A stretch of DNA of 64,000 nt. Source: Pseudopedobacter sp044361595. GTDB taxonomy: Bacteria > Bacteroidota > Bacteroidia > Sphingobacteriales > Sphingobacteriaceae. The notes below the pieces were generated by a model. It was not told the DNA's origin. It made no database searches and saw nothing but the letters and a program-made list of their open reading frames with translations. Shown here piece by piece: positions 36,348-44,988 of this stretch (the stretch's first letter is position 1; each line of letters starts with the position of its first letter). A program made the position numbers and the translations under genes. The stretch covers positions 124,001 through 188,000 of the forward strand of contig JBIKIN010000002.1 of the NCBI GenBank assembly GCA_044361595.1, read 5' to 3'.

Positions 36348-36797
36348 ATGAAGTTAATAACCCTCCTATTTCTTTTCCTTTTAGCCAATACCACTACTTG
36401 GGAAACAGATTTTGCAACAGCTACAAAAAAAGCACAGGAAAACCACCGTTTTATGCTCATTAATTTCTCCGGGTCTGATTGGTGTGGACCCTGTATAAGA
36501 ACGCATAAGGAAATATTTGAAAAAGAAGCTTTTATAAATTACGCATCAGCGCAATTGATTTTAGTTAAAGCTGATTTTCCTCGATTAAAAAAGAACCAAT
36601 TAAGTGCCGAGCAAATAAAAAAGAACAATGATTTAGCCTTGAAGTACAATGCCGAAGGCTATTTTCCACTAACGGTTTTAATTGACGAAAACGGAAAGGT
36701 TGTTAAAGAATGGAAAGGTTTTCCAAATGTTTCGCCCGAGGTTTTTATAAAAGAATTGGAAGATGCAAAAAAAGAATTTTTAAATCTTAAAAATTAA
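36348..36797 (+). CDS. Exported thioredoxin-family protein
   Basis: The 149-residue protein has a short signal peptide (about 1-16) and a thioredoxin-like domain with the redox motif WCGPC in SGSDWCGPCIRTH (about 46-50) and a cis-Pro region GYFPLTVLID (about 105-114). The Asp/Gly pattern resembles the thioredoxin_7-type proteins of Bacteroidota envelopes. It probably maintains thiols of neighbouring products, such as the Cys-ended DUF4266 lipoprotein encoded next (inference). It lies 29 bases after the PAP2 gene. Confidence 0.9.
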   Translation: MKLITLLFLFLLANTTTWETDFATATKKAQENHRFMLINFSGSDWCGPCIRTHKEIFEKEAFINYASAQLILVKADFPRLKKNQLSAEQIKKNNDLALKYNAEGYFPLTVLIDENGKVVKEWKGFPNVSPEVFIKELEDAKKEFLNLKN

Positions 36798-36818
36798 ATC
36801 ACAAAAAACATAAATAAA

Positions 36819-37043
36819 ATGATGATGAAAAAAATGATTCCATTAATGGCACTCGGGTTTTCTATAGTAGCTTTTAGCGCTTGTAGCAGTGTAAAAGCCT
36901 ATGAAAAAAATAAATTAAACGATTCTGAAATGGAGCTAGCGGCTAGAAAAGCCGAGAAATTTGAGCAAAATTTTCAATTGTATCGCGAAGGTTCATCGGG
37001 TGCTAACGGAGGCAAAAGTGGTGGTGGCTGTGGTTGTAATTAA
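36819..37043 (+). CDS. DUF4266 lipoprotein
   Basis: A 74-residue protein with a lipoprotein signal (FSACSS, Cys22), then a short helical DUF4266 segment (KLNDSEMELAARKAEKFEQN, about 32-51) and a Gly-rich tail ending GGGCGCN. The two tail cysteines (positions 71 and 73) are a characteristic feature of the family and could bind metal or a cofactor, or form disulfides. It is commonly encoded just before a DUF3570 protein, as here. Function unknown. The start could be any of three early Met residues. Confidence 0.9.
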   Translation: MMMKKMIPLMALGFSIVAFSACSSVKAYEKNKLNDSEMELAARKAEKFEQNFQLYREGSSGANGGKSGGGCGCN

Positions 37044-37055
37044 TATCCTAAAAAA

Positions 37056-38261
37056 ATGAAATACATTTCACTCACCATAGTTGCATTGTACCTTGGTATT
37101 ATAGCAAGTTTTGCACAAACTGTTAAAAATGATAGTATCCCTTATGAAAAGCGGAAACTAAAATTTGAGCAAGCAGATTTGGTAAATAGTTACTACAATC
37201 AAGATGGAAATAACTCGGCAGTTACAGGCGGTTTAGGTGCCGAAAAGTTAACTGATGTTTCAAATACTTTTGATTTGATGCTTTCTAGATATGATAAATC
37301 GGGCAGAAAACATATTTATAATTTTGAGTTAGGTATTGATGCTTATACTTCTGCCTCTTCAGATAAAATTGATCCTTCTACCGTTTCTTCTGCCTCTTAT
37401 GGCGATGTTAGGGTTTATCCATCGTTAAGTTGGAATATCGCTAACGAGCAAAAAGGGAATAACATAGGTTTTAATGTTTCTACTTCTGCCGAGTATGATT
37501 ATACTTCTATTGGTGGAGGTATTAATTATTCTAAATCAAGTAAAGATAAAAACACAGATTTTGCCCTTAAACTGCAAGCTTTTTTTGATACTTGGGCAGT
37601 TATTTTACCAATAGAATTACGAGCGAATGAAAATAATGGTGCTGGCGGATATTTGCAAGGAGATAGAGCGCCACGAAATTCTTTTAGTGCGGCTTTAAGT
37701 GTTTCACAAGTTTTCACAAAGACTTTACAAGGTTTAATTATGGTTGAACCCAGCTATCAAAAAGGCTTATTGGCTACCAGATACCAAAGGGTTTACTTTA
37801 ACAATGGTGCTGCAAGGGCAGAGAATTTACCAAGTCAAAGGTTTAAGATACCAATTGGCGCTAGGTTAAATTACTTTTTAGGAGATAACTTGGTTTTTAG
37901 GTCTTTTGTAAGATATTACTCTGATAATTGGGGAATTAAATCTCAAACGGCTGAGTTAGAAACTGCTATTAAAATAACTCCATTTGCTTCTATAAGTCCG
38001 TTTTATAGGTATTACCAGCAAACAGCTTCTAATTATTTTAATAGCTATCAACAACATCTCTTATCTCAAGAATTTTATTCTAGTGATTATGATTTATCAA
38101 AATTTAACAGCAATTATTTTGGTACTGGAGTAAGGTTTGCGCCACCAAATGGCGTTTTAGGAATGAACAGATTGAGTACCGTTGAGTTTAGATATGGGCA
38201 TTACAGCCGTAATAATGGTTTAAGTTCTAATATCATCAGCATGAATTTAAGGTTTAAATAA
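37056..38261 (+). CDS. DUF3570 outer-membrane beta-barrel protein
   Basis: The 401-residue protein has a signal peptide ending near FAQT (residue 22), an extended beta-rich body with repeated aromatic/polar alternation (for example SLSWNIANEQKGN, EYDYTSIGGGINYS) and the C-terminal RFK end of barrels. It matches the DUF3570 family, which is found together with DUF4266 lipoproteins and thioredoxin-like proteins. Function unknown. As the last gene of the Rieske operon it may be the outer-membrane terminus of that system. The shared terminator is at 38275-38326. Confidence 0.87.
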   Translation: MKYISLTIVALYLGIIASFAQTVKNDSIPYEKRKLKFEQADLVNSYYNQDGNNSAVTGGLGAEKLTDVSNTFDLMLSRYDKSGRKHIYNFELGIDAYTSASSDKIDPSTVSSASYGDVRVYPSLSWNIANEQKGNNIGFNVSTSAEYDYTSIGGGINYSKSSKDKNTDFALKLQAFFDTWAVILPIELRANENNGAGGYLQGDRAPRNSFSAALSVSQVFTKTLQGLIMVEPSYQKGLLATRYQRVYFNNGAARAENLPSQRFKIPIGARLNYFLGDNLVFRSFVRYYSDNWGIKSQTAELETAIKITPFASISPFYRYYQQTASNYFNSYQQHLLSQEFYSSDYDLSKFNSNYFGTGVRFAPPNGVLGMNRLSTVEFRYGHYSRNNGLSSNIISMNLRFK

Positions 38262-38274
38262 ATTATAGATTTTT

Positions 38275-38326
38275 AAACAATTACAATTTTTAAATTAAAT
38301 ACTCGATTTAAAAATTGTAATTGTTT
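38275..38326. terminator. Bidirectional terminator between the DUF3570 and DUF2231-like genes
   Basis: A 21-base arm (38275-38295) pairs perfectly with 38306-38326 around a 10-base loop, and T-runs are available on both strands. It separates two convergent operons. Confidence 0.85.
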
Positions 38327-38339
38327 TACTTCAAAAAAA

Positions 38340-38822
38340 TCAATCGTTATCGCTTCCTTTTTTAGTAGCTGGAAGATTACTTCCATTTCTAATTTCTGTA
38401 TGCCTTATTTCACCACCTGTTGTTCCTGTTTGTTTTGCATAAAACAGCACTATAAAAGCAAATACTAGTGAAGCTAAACTTATAGCTTTAGCAAATGCTT
38501 TTTGTTTAAAGCTTGCCCAAAGACCTACTAAAGAAATTCCTCCTAAAATGTAAGTCAGTATAGCGAATATTTCTGCCGCTTCTTCATGAGGTTCTATCAG
38601 GCTTTCAGTAATACCACTAATATTTTCCACTACCTCTTCCGCTTCTTCCCCGGTTGACATTGCCGCTATCGAACTCAGTGCGCCAATAATGAAAATTAAA
38701 TACGCAGTTCGTTTTACCGCTTCAGATTTTGAAATGATTCCTGTAACCATAATGATTACTCCCACTAATGGGAAAATGATGGGTAAATGATTTACCACTA
38801 AATGCCAATGTGCTCCGTTCAT
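38340..38822 (-). CDS. DUF2231-like four-helix membrane protein in metal-efflux operon
   Basis: The 160-residue protein has four hydrophobic helices (about 13-33, 39-56, 84-103, 109-130) and an N-terminal His motif H5-W-H7-x3-N11-H12-L-P14, as in DUF2231-type membrane proteins. The loop between helices 2 and 3 is very acidic (GEEAEEVVENISG) with a later His (EPHEEAAE), so metal or heme binding is plausible but unproven. It is the last gene of the CzcA operon, 24 bases after the truncated VIT1 fragment. Confidence 0.8.
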   Translation of the reverse strand: MNGAHWHLVVNHLPIIFPLVGVIIMVTGIISKSEAVKRTAYLIFIIGALSSIAAMSTGEEAEEVVENISGITESLIEPHEEAAEIFAILTYILGGISLVGLWASFKQKAFAKAISLASLVFAFIVLFYAKQTGTTGGEIRHTEIRNGSNLPATKKGSDND

Positions 38823-38846
38823 AATTCCTATTTATTAAAATTTAAA

Positions 38847-38990
38847 TTAAATTCTTACTCCAAAAATATATCCTACCATTACAGATAATCCCATTGCTAT
38901 GGTGCCCCAAACAGTAATACGCAAAACAGCTTCTGTGATATTTGAGCCACCTGTTTTTGCGGCAATTGCTCTGAAGATGGTTGCAAATAC
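38847..38990 (-). pseudogene. Truncated VIT1/CCC1-family transporter remnant (C-terminal end)
   Basis: Reading leftward from 38990, 47 codons then TAA match the end of VIT1/CCC1 (iron/manganese) transporters: AKTGGSNITEAVLRITVWG followed by a last hydrophobic helix ending YIFGVRI. The upstream three quarters of the protein are missing. The remnant begins directly after, and in the same frame as, the TAG of the adaptor gene (38991-38993), so a deletion appears to have joined the two. There is no start codon at its boundary. Confidence 0.65.
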
Positions 38991-40118
38991 CTATTCCTCC
39001 TTATTTTTCATTTTCATTAAAAGGGTATAAGCACCTTTGGTTACTATTTTTTTATTCTTTAAAACTTCATTATTTGTAATGGTAATAAAGCCATTTTCTT
39101 TTTCGCCTAACATCACCTCAATCATCTCATATTGCTGTTTACTAATCTCTACAAATACATAATCTTTACTTTCAAAACTTACTATACTTTCGTTAGGTAA
39201 AGCATTATTGTTTGATGATTTAACTTCCACTTCCGCATTCATGTACATACCAGGTAGTATTTTTTTATCCTCCATTTCAAAATGACAATGAACTTCTGCT
39301 GTGCCATCTGCTGATATGTCTTTACTAATTAAAATGATTTCGCAGGTATATTTTTCATCAGGATGTGCATTATCAAAAGCAATAACTTTTTGCCCTATTG
39401 CCAGTTTATTAATGTCTTTTTCAAAAACATTGATGTTGAGGTGTATATCAGTAGGGTCTATCAGCTCAAACAAAACATCAGTTGGACTAACATATTTCCC
39501 AATATTCACATTTACCTTGCTCACATAGCCTGAAATACTGCTGTAAATATTCATGCTTTTAGAAATATTTGAAGTGGATATACTATTTGGATTTTTGTTG
39601 ATCAACCTTAATTTTTCTGCCAAGGCATTCATTGTAATTTGCTGAATGTTCAATTCTGCTAAAGCTTGCTGGGTTATTTTATCACTACTAGCTTGACTTT
39701 GATTAAGCTCTTTTTGTCTGTCGTACTCTAATTTTGCAAATTGAAACTTGGATTTTGCTAGTAAATAATCTTGTTGTATTTGGATATATTGTTGATCTTC
39801 CAAAGTTGCTATCACCTCTCCTTTATAGATGTGCATTCCTGGTAGCAGTTTTGTGTTTTTTAAATAACCTCCTAAAGGCGCACTCACAGATACAACATTT
39901 TGAGGTGGCACATCAATTTTTCCATTCAATTTTAAAACCGATGCAATTGTTTTTTGCTGCAAAGTAGTCGTTTCTATTTTCGCATTTTTATATTGCGCAT
40001 CAGTTAACGAAACAATATTTTCATTTGAAATGGAATCTGTTTCACTTTCTGATTTTATATCGCTTTTGCAAGCAAACAAAACGTTTACTGCAACTAATAA
40101 TATGATTATATTTTTCAT
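38991..40118 (-). CDS. RND efflux periplasmic adaptor, CusB/CzcB type
   Basis: The 375-residue membrane-fusion protein is a lipoprotein (LFACKSD, Cys17). A barrel/lipoyl half opens with VSVSAPLGGYLKNTKLLPG (about 82-100), followed by an alpha-hairpin (about 115-170), the second lipoyl half (ISGYVSKVNVNIGKYVSPTD, about 197-216) and a beta-barrel/MP domain. It links the inner-membrane pump to the outer-membrane channel. It follows the CzcA-TolC gene by 11 bases. No Met- or His-rich N-terminal metal-binding extension is apparent. Confidence 0.9.
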   Translation of the reverse strand: MKNIIILLVAVNVLFACKSDIKSESETDSISNENIVSLTDAQYKNAKIETTTLQQKTIASVLKLNGKIDVPPQNVVSVSAPLGGYLKNTKLLPGMHIYKGEVIATLEDQQYIQIQQDYLLAKSKFQFAKLEYDRQKELNQSQASSDKITQQALAELNIQQITMNALAEKLRLINKNPNSISTSNISKSMNIYSSISGYVSKVNVNIGKYVSPTDVLFELIDPTDIHLNINVFEKDINKLAIGQKVIAFDNAHPDEKYTCEIILISKDISADGTAEVHCHFEMEDKKILPGMYMNAEVEVKSSNNNALPNESIVSFESKDYVFVEISKQQYEMIEVMLGEKENGFITITNNEVLKNKKIVTKGAYTLLMKMKNKEE

Positions 40119-40129
40119 TTTATGGAGTT

Positions 40130-43100
40130 TTAATTGATAAAATTTATGGCAATTATATCCTCATTTAAAGCTTTTACAGCTTCTAAATAATTGCTTTTAA
40201 TATTGATAGCTTGGTTAGTAAGCATTACAAAATCGAGGTAATTGATTTCTCCGTTTATAAATTGCTTACCTACAGTTTGAGTGATTATATCTGCGTTTTT
40301 AAGCCCGCTTTCTTCAAAATATTTTACAATATCTAAATTGCTGTTATAGTTAGAAAGCAGCTTATTGTAGTCGATTTTGAGTTTTTCTACTACTAACTGC
40401 TCATTACCACTAGCTATTTGCTCATTTAATTTAGATGCTGCAACTCTGGCTCTTTGTCCGCTTGTAAAAATTGGGATTCCAATTCCAATTTGAACAGAAT
40501 TAAAGCGAGTACTGCTGCTATAAAAATTATTATCGGGACCTACACCTCTAAAGCTGTTATTTAAATAACCTAAGGATAAATCTGGTAATAACTTTGATTT
40601 TTCTAGGGCAGTTTGCGCTTCAGAAATTAGTTTCTGTTGTTGCACAAATTTAAGTAAAGGGTTAGTAGTTAAATTTTTATCAGCAGCATCTAAAACAAGA
40701 GGCATTTTATACATTGTTGCTTTAGGCACAATATTTTCTTGTGTATTTAACAGCAATTGCAATTCTAAAACATTGCTTTCTATAGCTTGCTTAACCTGTT
40801 TTAATTGAATATTAATATTTGCTTTCTGTGTTTCGGCAGTTGACTTTTCTAAAATATTACTTTCGCCTTTTTGCAAACGTAGGCTAGCTTTTTCAAAAAA
40901 ATTATTGTAGAGTGTATCGGCTAATAAAAGCAGTTTTTCCTTTTCTTTTAGATATATGAAGTTGTAAAAAATTTGAGTTACCATTTTTTTAACCTCTTGC
41001 TCTTTTACTTTAAAGCTTAACAGCGATGCCTGATAATCTTGGGTAATCAATTGCTTTTGTTTTTGATAAACCGTTGGGAAAGCAATGCTTTGAGAAACGC
41101 CAAATTTTGTATCGTTGTAAATACTATTTATTTGCCCGTATTCTGCAATTGCGCTGGTTTGCGGGATATCTATTGAAGTTTTAATCAATGCTTTGGCATA
41201 AGCTGTTTTTAGCTGTTCATTTTTTAACTGATTATTGTTTTGCAAAGCCAATTGAACTGCATCATCTAAACTGATGGTTTGTTGCGAAAAAGCATCAACA
41301 GAAAAAATAGACAGAAAAGCAAACATAACAAGTGGCTTAATGCTCACTTTTTTAGGTTTGATCCCTTTTTCAAACAAAATGTATAAAAGCGGAAGTACAA
41401 AGAGCGTTAAAAAAGTAGCCACCAATAATCCGCCTATCACTACGGTTGCTAAAGGTCTCTGAACTTCGGCACCGGCACCGTTACTTAAAGCCATTGGTAA
41501 AAATCCTAATGAAGCAACAAAAGCCGTCATTAAAACTGGGCGTAAACGAAGCTTTGTTCCGGTTAAAACTATTTTAGAAACATTTAACATTCCGTTACTT
41601 TTTAAGCGGTTAAATTCTGCAATTAATACAATACCGTTTAATACAGCCACACCAAAAAGAGCGATGAAACCTACACCAGCACTAATACTAAATGGCATTC
41701 CTCGTAATGCTAAAAAGAAAATTCCTCCAATTGCAGAAAGCGGAATAGCAGTATAAATTAATAAGCCTTGTTTTACAGATTTAAAAGCAAAAAACAACAA
41801 TACAAAAATGAGTAATAACGAAACTGGTACGGCAATCATTAAACGCTTTTTAGCTTGATTCAAGTTTTCAAAAGCGCCTCCGTAGGTTACAAAATAACCA
41901 GCTGGGAATTTTAACTGAGCTTCTACTTTTGTTTGTAATTCTTGAACAATAGATTGTACATCTCTGCCTTTCACATTAAATCCTACTACAATTCTACGTT
42001 TAGCATCTTCTCTTTGTATTTGATTTGGTCCGTCTTTTATTTGAACATTAGCCACCTGAGACAAAGGAATTTGATTTCCGTTTGGTGTAGGAATTAATAA
42101 ATTTTGCACATCCTCTAAGTTTTTTCTTTCGTTATTTGCCAACCTAACTACTAAATCAAAACGCTTTTCTTCTTCAAAAACTAAACCTGTACTTTGGCCT
42201 GCAAAAGCAGTATTAATTATTTTATTTATTTCTGAAATAGATAATTTATATTGAGCAATCGCTAATCGATTATACTCCACAATAATCTGAGGCATTCCAG
42301 TAATAGGCTCAACAAATAAATTTTCTGCACCTTCAACTGTATTAATAATCTTGGCTAGTTTATCAGCATTTATAGCCAAAGAATCTAAGTTTTCGCCAAA
42401 TATTTTACAAACAACATCTTGTCTAGCGCCTGTCATTAACTCGTTAAAACGCATTTGAACCGGAAATTGAAATCCTGCTGTAATACCCGGAACATCTTCT
42501 AAAGCAGTGCTCATTTTAGCCGATAACTCGGGGAAAGTTTTGGCAGATGTCCATTCACTTTTATCTTTCAAAATAACCATCATGTCACTTGCTTCCATTG
42601 GCATGGGGTCAGTTGGTACTTCGCCACTGCCTATTTTAGTGACTACTTTTAAAACTTCGGGAAACCTTGTTTTTAAAATATGAGCAGCTTGTTGCGTACT
42701 TTCTATAGTGGTGTTTAAGTTACTCCCGGTAAGCACTCTGGTATCAACAGCAAAATCTCCTTCTTCTAAAGCTGGGATAAACTCGCCACCTAAAGATGTG
42801 ATAACAATCACTGCTGATATAAATAATAAAACAACACTTCCTAAAATCAGCTTCGGAAACCTTAAAGCTTTGGCTAATGTGTTTTGGTATTTATTTTCTA
42901 TCTGATGCATAATTTTATCAGAAATGTTTTTCTTGTGCTTTAATTTCTTGGATAAGAAAAATGAGCTCATCATTGGGATATAAGTAAGCGATAGGATAAA
43001 CGCACCTAACAAAGCAAAAGCTACCGTTTGCGCCATTGGTTTAAACATTTTGCCTTCTATACCTTGGAGCGTAAAAATGGGTAGGTAAACAATTAAAATA

Positions 43101-44473
43101 ATGATTTGACCAAAAACAGCACTATTCATCATTTTACTAGCAGCGTTGGTAACTTCACTATCCATTTGTTTAGCATTAAGTACTGCCACACCTTTAAAAT
43201 GTTTATTATGCGCTAGCTGATGCATCACCGCCTCTACAATAATTACAGCACCATCTACTATTAATCCAAAATCTAAAGCACCCAAGCTCATTAAGTTTCC
43301 GCTTACTCCAAAAGCATTCATCATGCAAATGGCAAAAAGCATAGCTAAAGGGATTACAGATGCTACTAAAAGCCCTGCCCTAAAGTTTCCTAAGAAAAGC
43401 ACTAAAACAAAAACTACTATTAAGGCTCCTTCTAATAAATTTTTCTCTACTGTACCTATGGCATTATTCACCATTTTGGTTCGGTCTAAAAAGGGTTCTA
43501 TTTCTACACCCTCGGGTAAAGTTTTTTGAATTTGGGCTATCCTGTCTTTTACATCTTTAATAACATCACTGCTGTTTGCGCCTTTAAGCATCATTACTAC
43601 AGCACCAGAAACTTCACCATCATCATTATAGCACATAGCGCCATATCTGGTTGCAAAACCAGTTTTTACATCAGCAATGTCTCTAATAAAAAGGGGAGCT
43701 GTACTATTTTTAGCTTTAATGCTGATATTTTCAATATCATTAACATTACCAATTAAGCCCTCACTTCGTATGTATAAAACAGTTGCGCCTTTTTCAATAT
43801 AAGAACCGCCAGTATTTTGATTATTATTTTCAACAGCAGTAAAAACATCGTTTATGGTAATGCCATAAGCATTTAATTGATTAGGATTGATAGCTATTTC
43901 ATATTGTTTAAGCTTACCACCAAAACTACTTACTTCGGCTACACCTTTAACGCCTAGTAATTGCCTACGTACAATCCAATCTTGAATGGTACGTAATTGG
44001 GTAACATCAAATTTCTGTTCGTATCCTTTTTTTGGTTTAACTACGTATTGGTAAATCTCTCCTAAACCAGTAGAAACAGGCCCAAGTGTTGGAGTTCCAA
44101 TTCCCGTTGGTATTTGTGATTGTACTTGTTGCAATCTTTCGGCAACTTGCTGGCGAGCCCAATAAATATCAGTTTCATCATCAAAAACTATGGTAACTAA
44201 TGATAAACCAAAGCGGGAAAAACTTCTGATTTCCTTCATTCCCGAAATATTGCTGTTTACTTGTTCAATAGGGAATGTCACCAATCTTTCAATATCAGTA
44301 GCGCCAAATGAAGGTGCTATTGTAATTACCTGTACTTGATTGTTTGTAATATCTGGTACAGCATCTATGGGTAATTTAGTGGCTTGGTAAGTGCCATAGC
44401 CAATTAAAGCCAGCACAAAAAGCCCTACAATGAGTTTATTCTTTACAGAAAACTCAATTATTTTAGTAAGCAT
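40130..44473 (-). CDS. CzcA-type heavy-metal RND pump fused to a TolC-like outer-membrane factor
   Basis: The 1447-residue protein joins two proteins. Residues 1 to about 1040 are a 12-helix HME-RND pump with the proton-relay motif DFGLIVDGAVIIVEA (about 400), the form found in CzcA-type divalent-cation pumps rather than the Cu/Ag CusA type. Residues about 1064-1447 are a TolC-like domain (opening TISLDDAVQLAL). Between them a hydrophobic segment ending VDAFSQQ looks like an internal signal peptide with a signal-peptidase site. This would cross the inner membrane and could release the outer-membrane factor. Zn/Co/Cd/Ni export is likely (inference). A conserved small protein is encoded upstream and the adaptor downstream. 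Confidence 0.9.
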   Translation of the reverse strand: MLTKIIEFSVKNKLIVGLFVLALIGYGTYQATKLPIDAVPDITNNQVQVITIAPSFGATDIERLVTFPIEQVNSNISGMKEIRSFSRFGLSLVTIVFDDETDIYWARQQVAERLQQVQSQIPTGIGTPTLGPVSTGLGEIYQYVVKPKKGYEQKFDVTQLRTIQDWIVRRQLLGVKGVAEVSSFGGKLKQYEIAINPNQLNAYGITINDVFTAVENNNQNTGGSYIEKGATVLYIRSEGLIGNVNDIENISIKAKNSTAPLFIRDIADVKTGFATRYGAMCYNDDGEVSGAVVMMLKGANSSDVIKDVKDRIAQIQKTLPEGVEIEPFLDRTKMVNNAIGTVEKNLLEGALIVVFVLVLFLGNFRAGLLVASVIPLAMLFAICMMNAFGVSGNLMSLGALDFGLIVDGAVIIVEAVMHQLAHNKHFKGVAVLNAKQMDSEVTNAASKMMNSAVFGQIIILIVYLPIFTLQGIEGKMFKPMAQTVAFALLGAFILSLTYIPMMSSFFLSKKLKHKKNISDKIMHQIENKYQNTLAKALRFPKLILGSVVLLFISAVIVITSLGGEFIPALEEGDFAVDTRVLTGSNLNTTIESTQQAAHILKTRFPEVLKVVTKIGSGEVPTDPMPMEASDMMVILKDKSEWTSAKTFPELSAKMSTALEDVPGITAGFQFPVQMRFNELMTGARQDVVCKIFGENLDSLAINADKLAKIINTVEGAENLFVEPITGMPQIIVEYNRLAIAQYKLSISEINKIINTAFAGQSTGLVFEEEKRFDLVVRLANNERKNLEDVQNLLIPTPNGNQIPLSQVANVQIKDGPNQIQREDAKRRIVVGFNVKGRDVQSIVQELQTKVEAQLKFPAGYFVTYGGAFENLNQAKKRLMIAVPVSLLLIFVLLFFAFKSVKQGLLIYTAIPLSAIGGIFFLALRGMPFSISAGVGFIALFGVAVLNGIVLIAEFNRLKSNGMLNVSKIVLTGTKLRLRPVLMTAFVASLGFLPMALSNGAGAEVQRPLATVVIGGLLVATFLTLFVLPLLYILFEKGIKPKKVSIKPLVMFAFLSIFSVDAFSQQTISLDDAVQLALQNNNQLKNEQLKTAYAKALIKTSIDIPQTSAIAEYGQINSIYNDTKFGVSQSIAFPTVYQKQKQLITQDYQASLLSFKVKEQEVKKMVTQIFYNFIYLKEKEKLLLLADTLYNNFFEKASLRLQKGESNILEKSTAETQKANINIQLKQVKQAIESNVLELQLLLNTQENIVPKATMYKMPLVLDAADKNLTTNPLLKFVQQQKLISEAQTALEKSKLLPDLSLGYLNNSFRGVGPDNNFYSSSTRFNSVQIGIGIPIFTSGQRARVAASKLNEQIASGNEQLVVEKLKIDYNKLLSNYNSNLDIVKYFEESGLKNADIITQTVGKQFINGEINYLDFVMLTNQAINIKSNYLEAVKALNEDIIAINFIN

Positions 44474-44567
44474 ATTTTAATTTCTTAAATCTTGTAAAAA
44501 CTTAAAGCATAGATTATTGAAATATAGCAAACATATTGTTTACAATAAGACAATAATATTTAAATGA

Positions 44568-44972
44568 TTAGCAAAATTTTGGCGGTTGCCAAATAGAGGA
44601 AAGAAATGCTGAAGAATAAGAAAACTGATAGGTATAAAAGTTTTTTGAAGATACGGTATATTGAACTTTAGGCGCTAAACTGAAGAATTGAAAATTATTA
44701 AAGTAAAAAGTTAAAGCACTACTAAAGCAATCTAATGATTTAAAAGGTAATTTCATATCCTTTTCATAGTCTGCGTCTTTTGTAGTTGGTTCAGCATAAT
44801 GAATTTTTAAAAAACTTGCAATTGAAATGTTTTTGTTAAGCTGACTATGCTCCTGAAAATGTTCATATAGCAATGGCAGCTTCAACAATTCTCTTAGTTG
44901 AGTAGTAGAAAGCAAAAATATTGCTAAAAAAAATATGGGAATCGCTTTTTTCAAGTAGTCAAAAGTATTCAT
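44568..44972 (-). CDS. Small exported protein upstream of the CzcA-TolC gene, unknown function
   Basis: The 134-residue protein has an N-terminal hydrophobic segment (about 11-26), then LLKLPLLYEHFQEHSQ (about 30-45, with two His and several acidic residues), a His/acid-containing middle and a C-terminus WQPPKFC. I recognise this pattern as that of a small protein encoded just before CusA/CzcA-TolC fusions in Bacteroidota. The HFxEH motif could be a metal ligand set. Function unknown. The spacing to czcA is 94 bases on the same strand. Confidence 0.65.
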   Translation of the reverse strand: MNTFDYLKKAIPIFFLAIFLLSTTQLRELLKLPLLYEHFQEHSQLNKNISIASFLKIHYAEPTTKDADYEKDMKLPFKSLDCFSSALTFYFNNFQFFSLAPKVQYTVSSKNFYTYQFSYSSAFLSSIWQPPKFC

Positions 44973-44988
44973 TTAAGTTTACATATTG

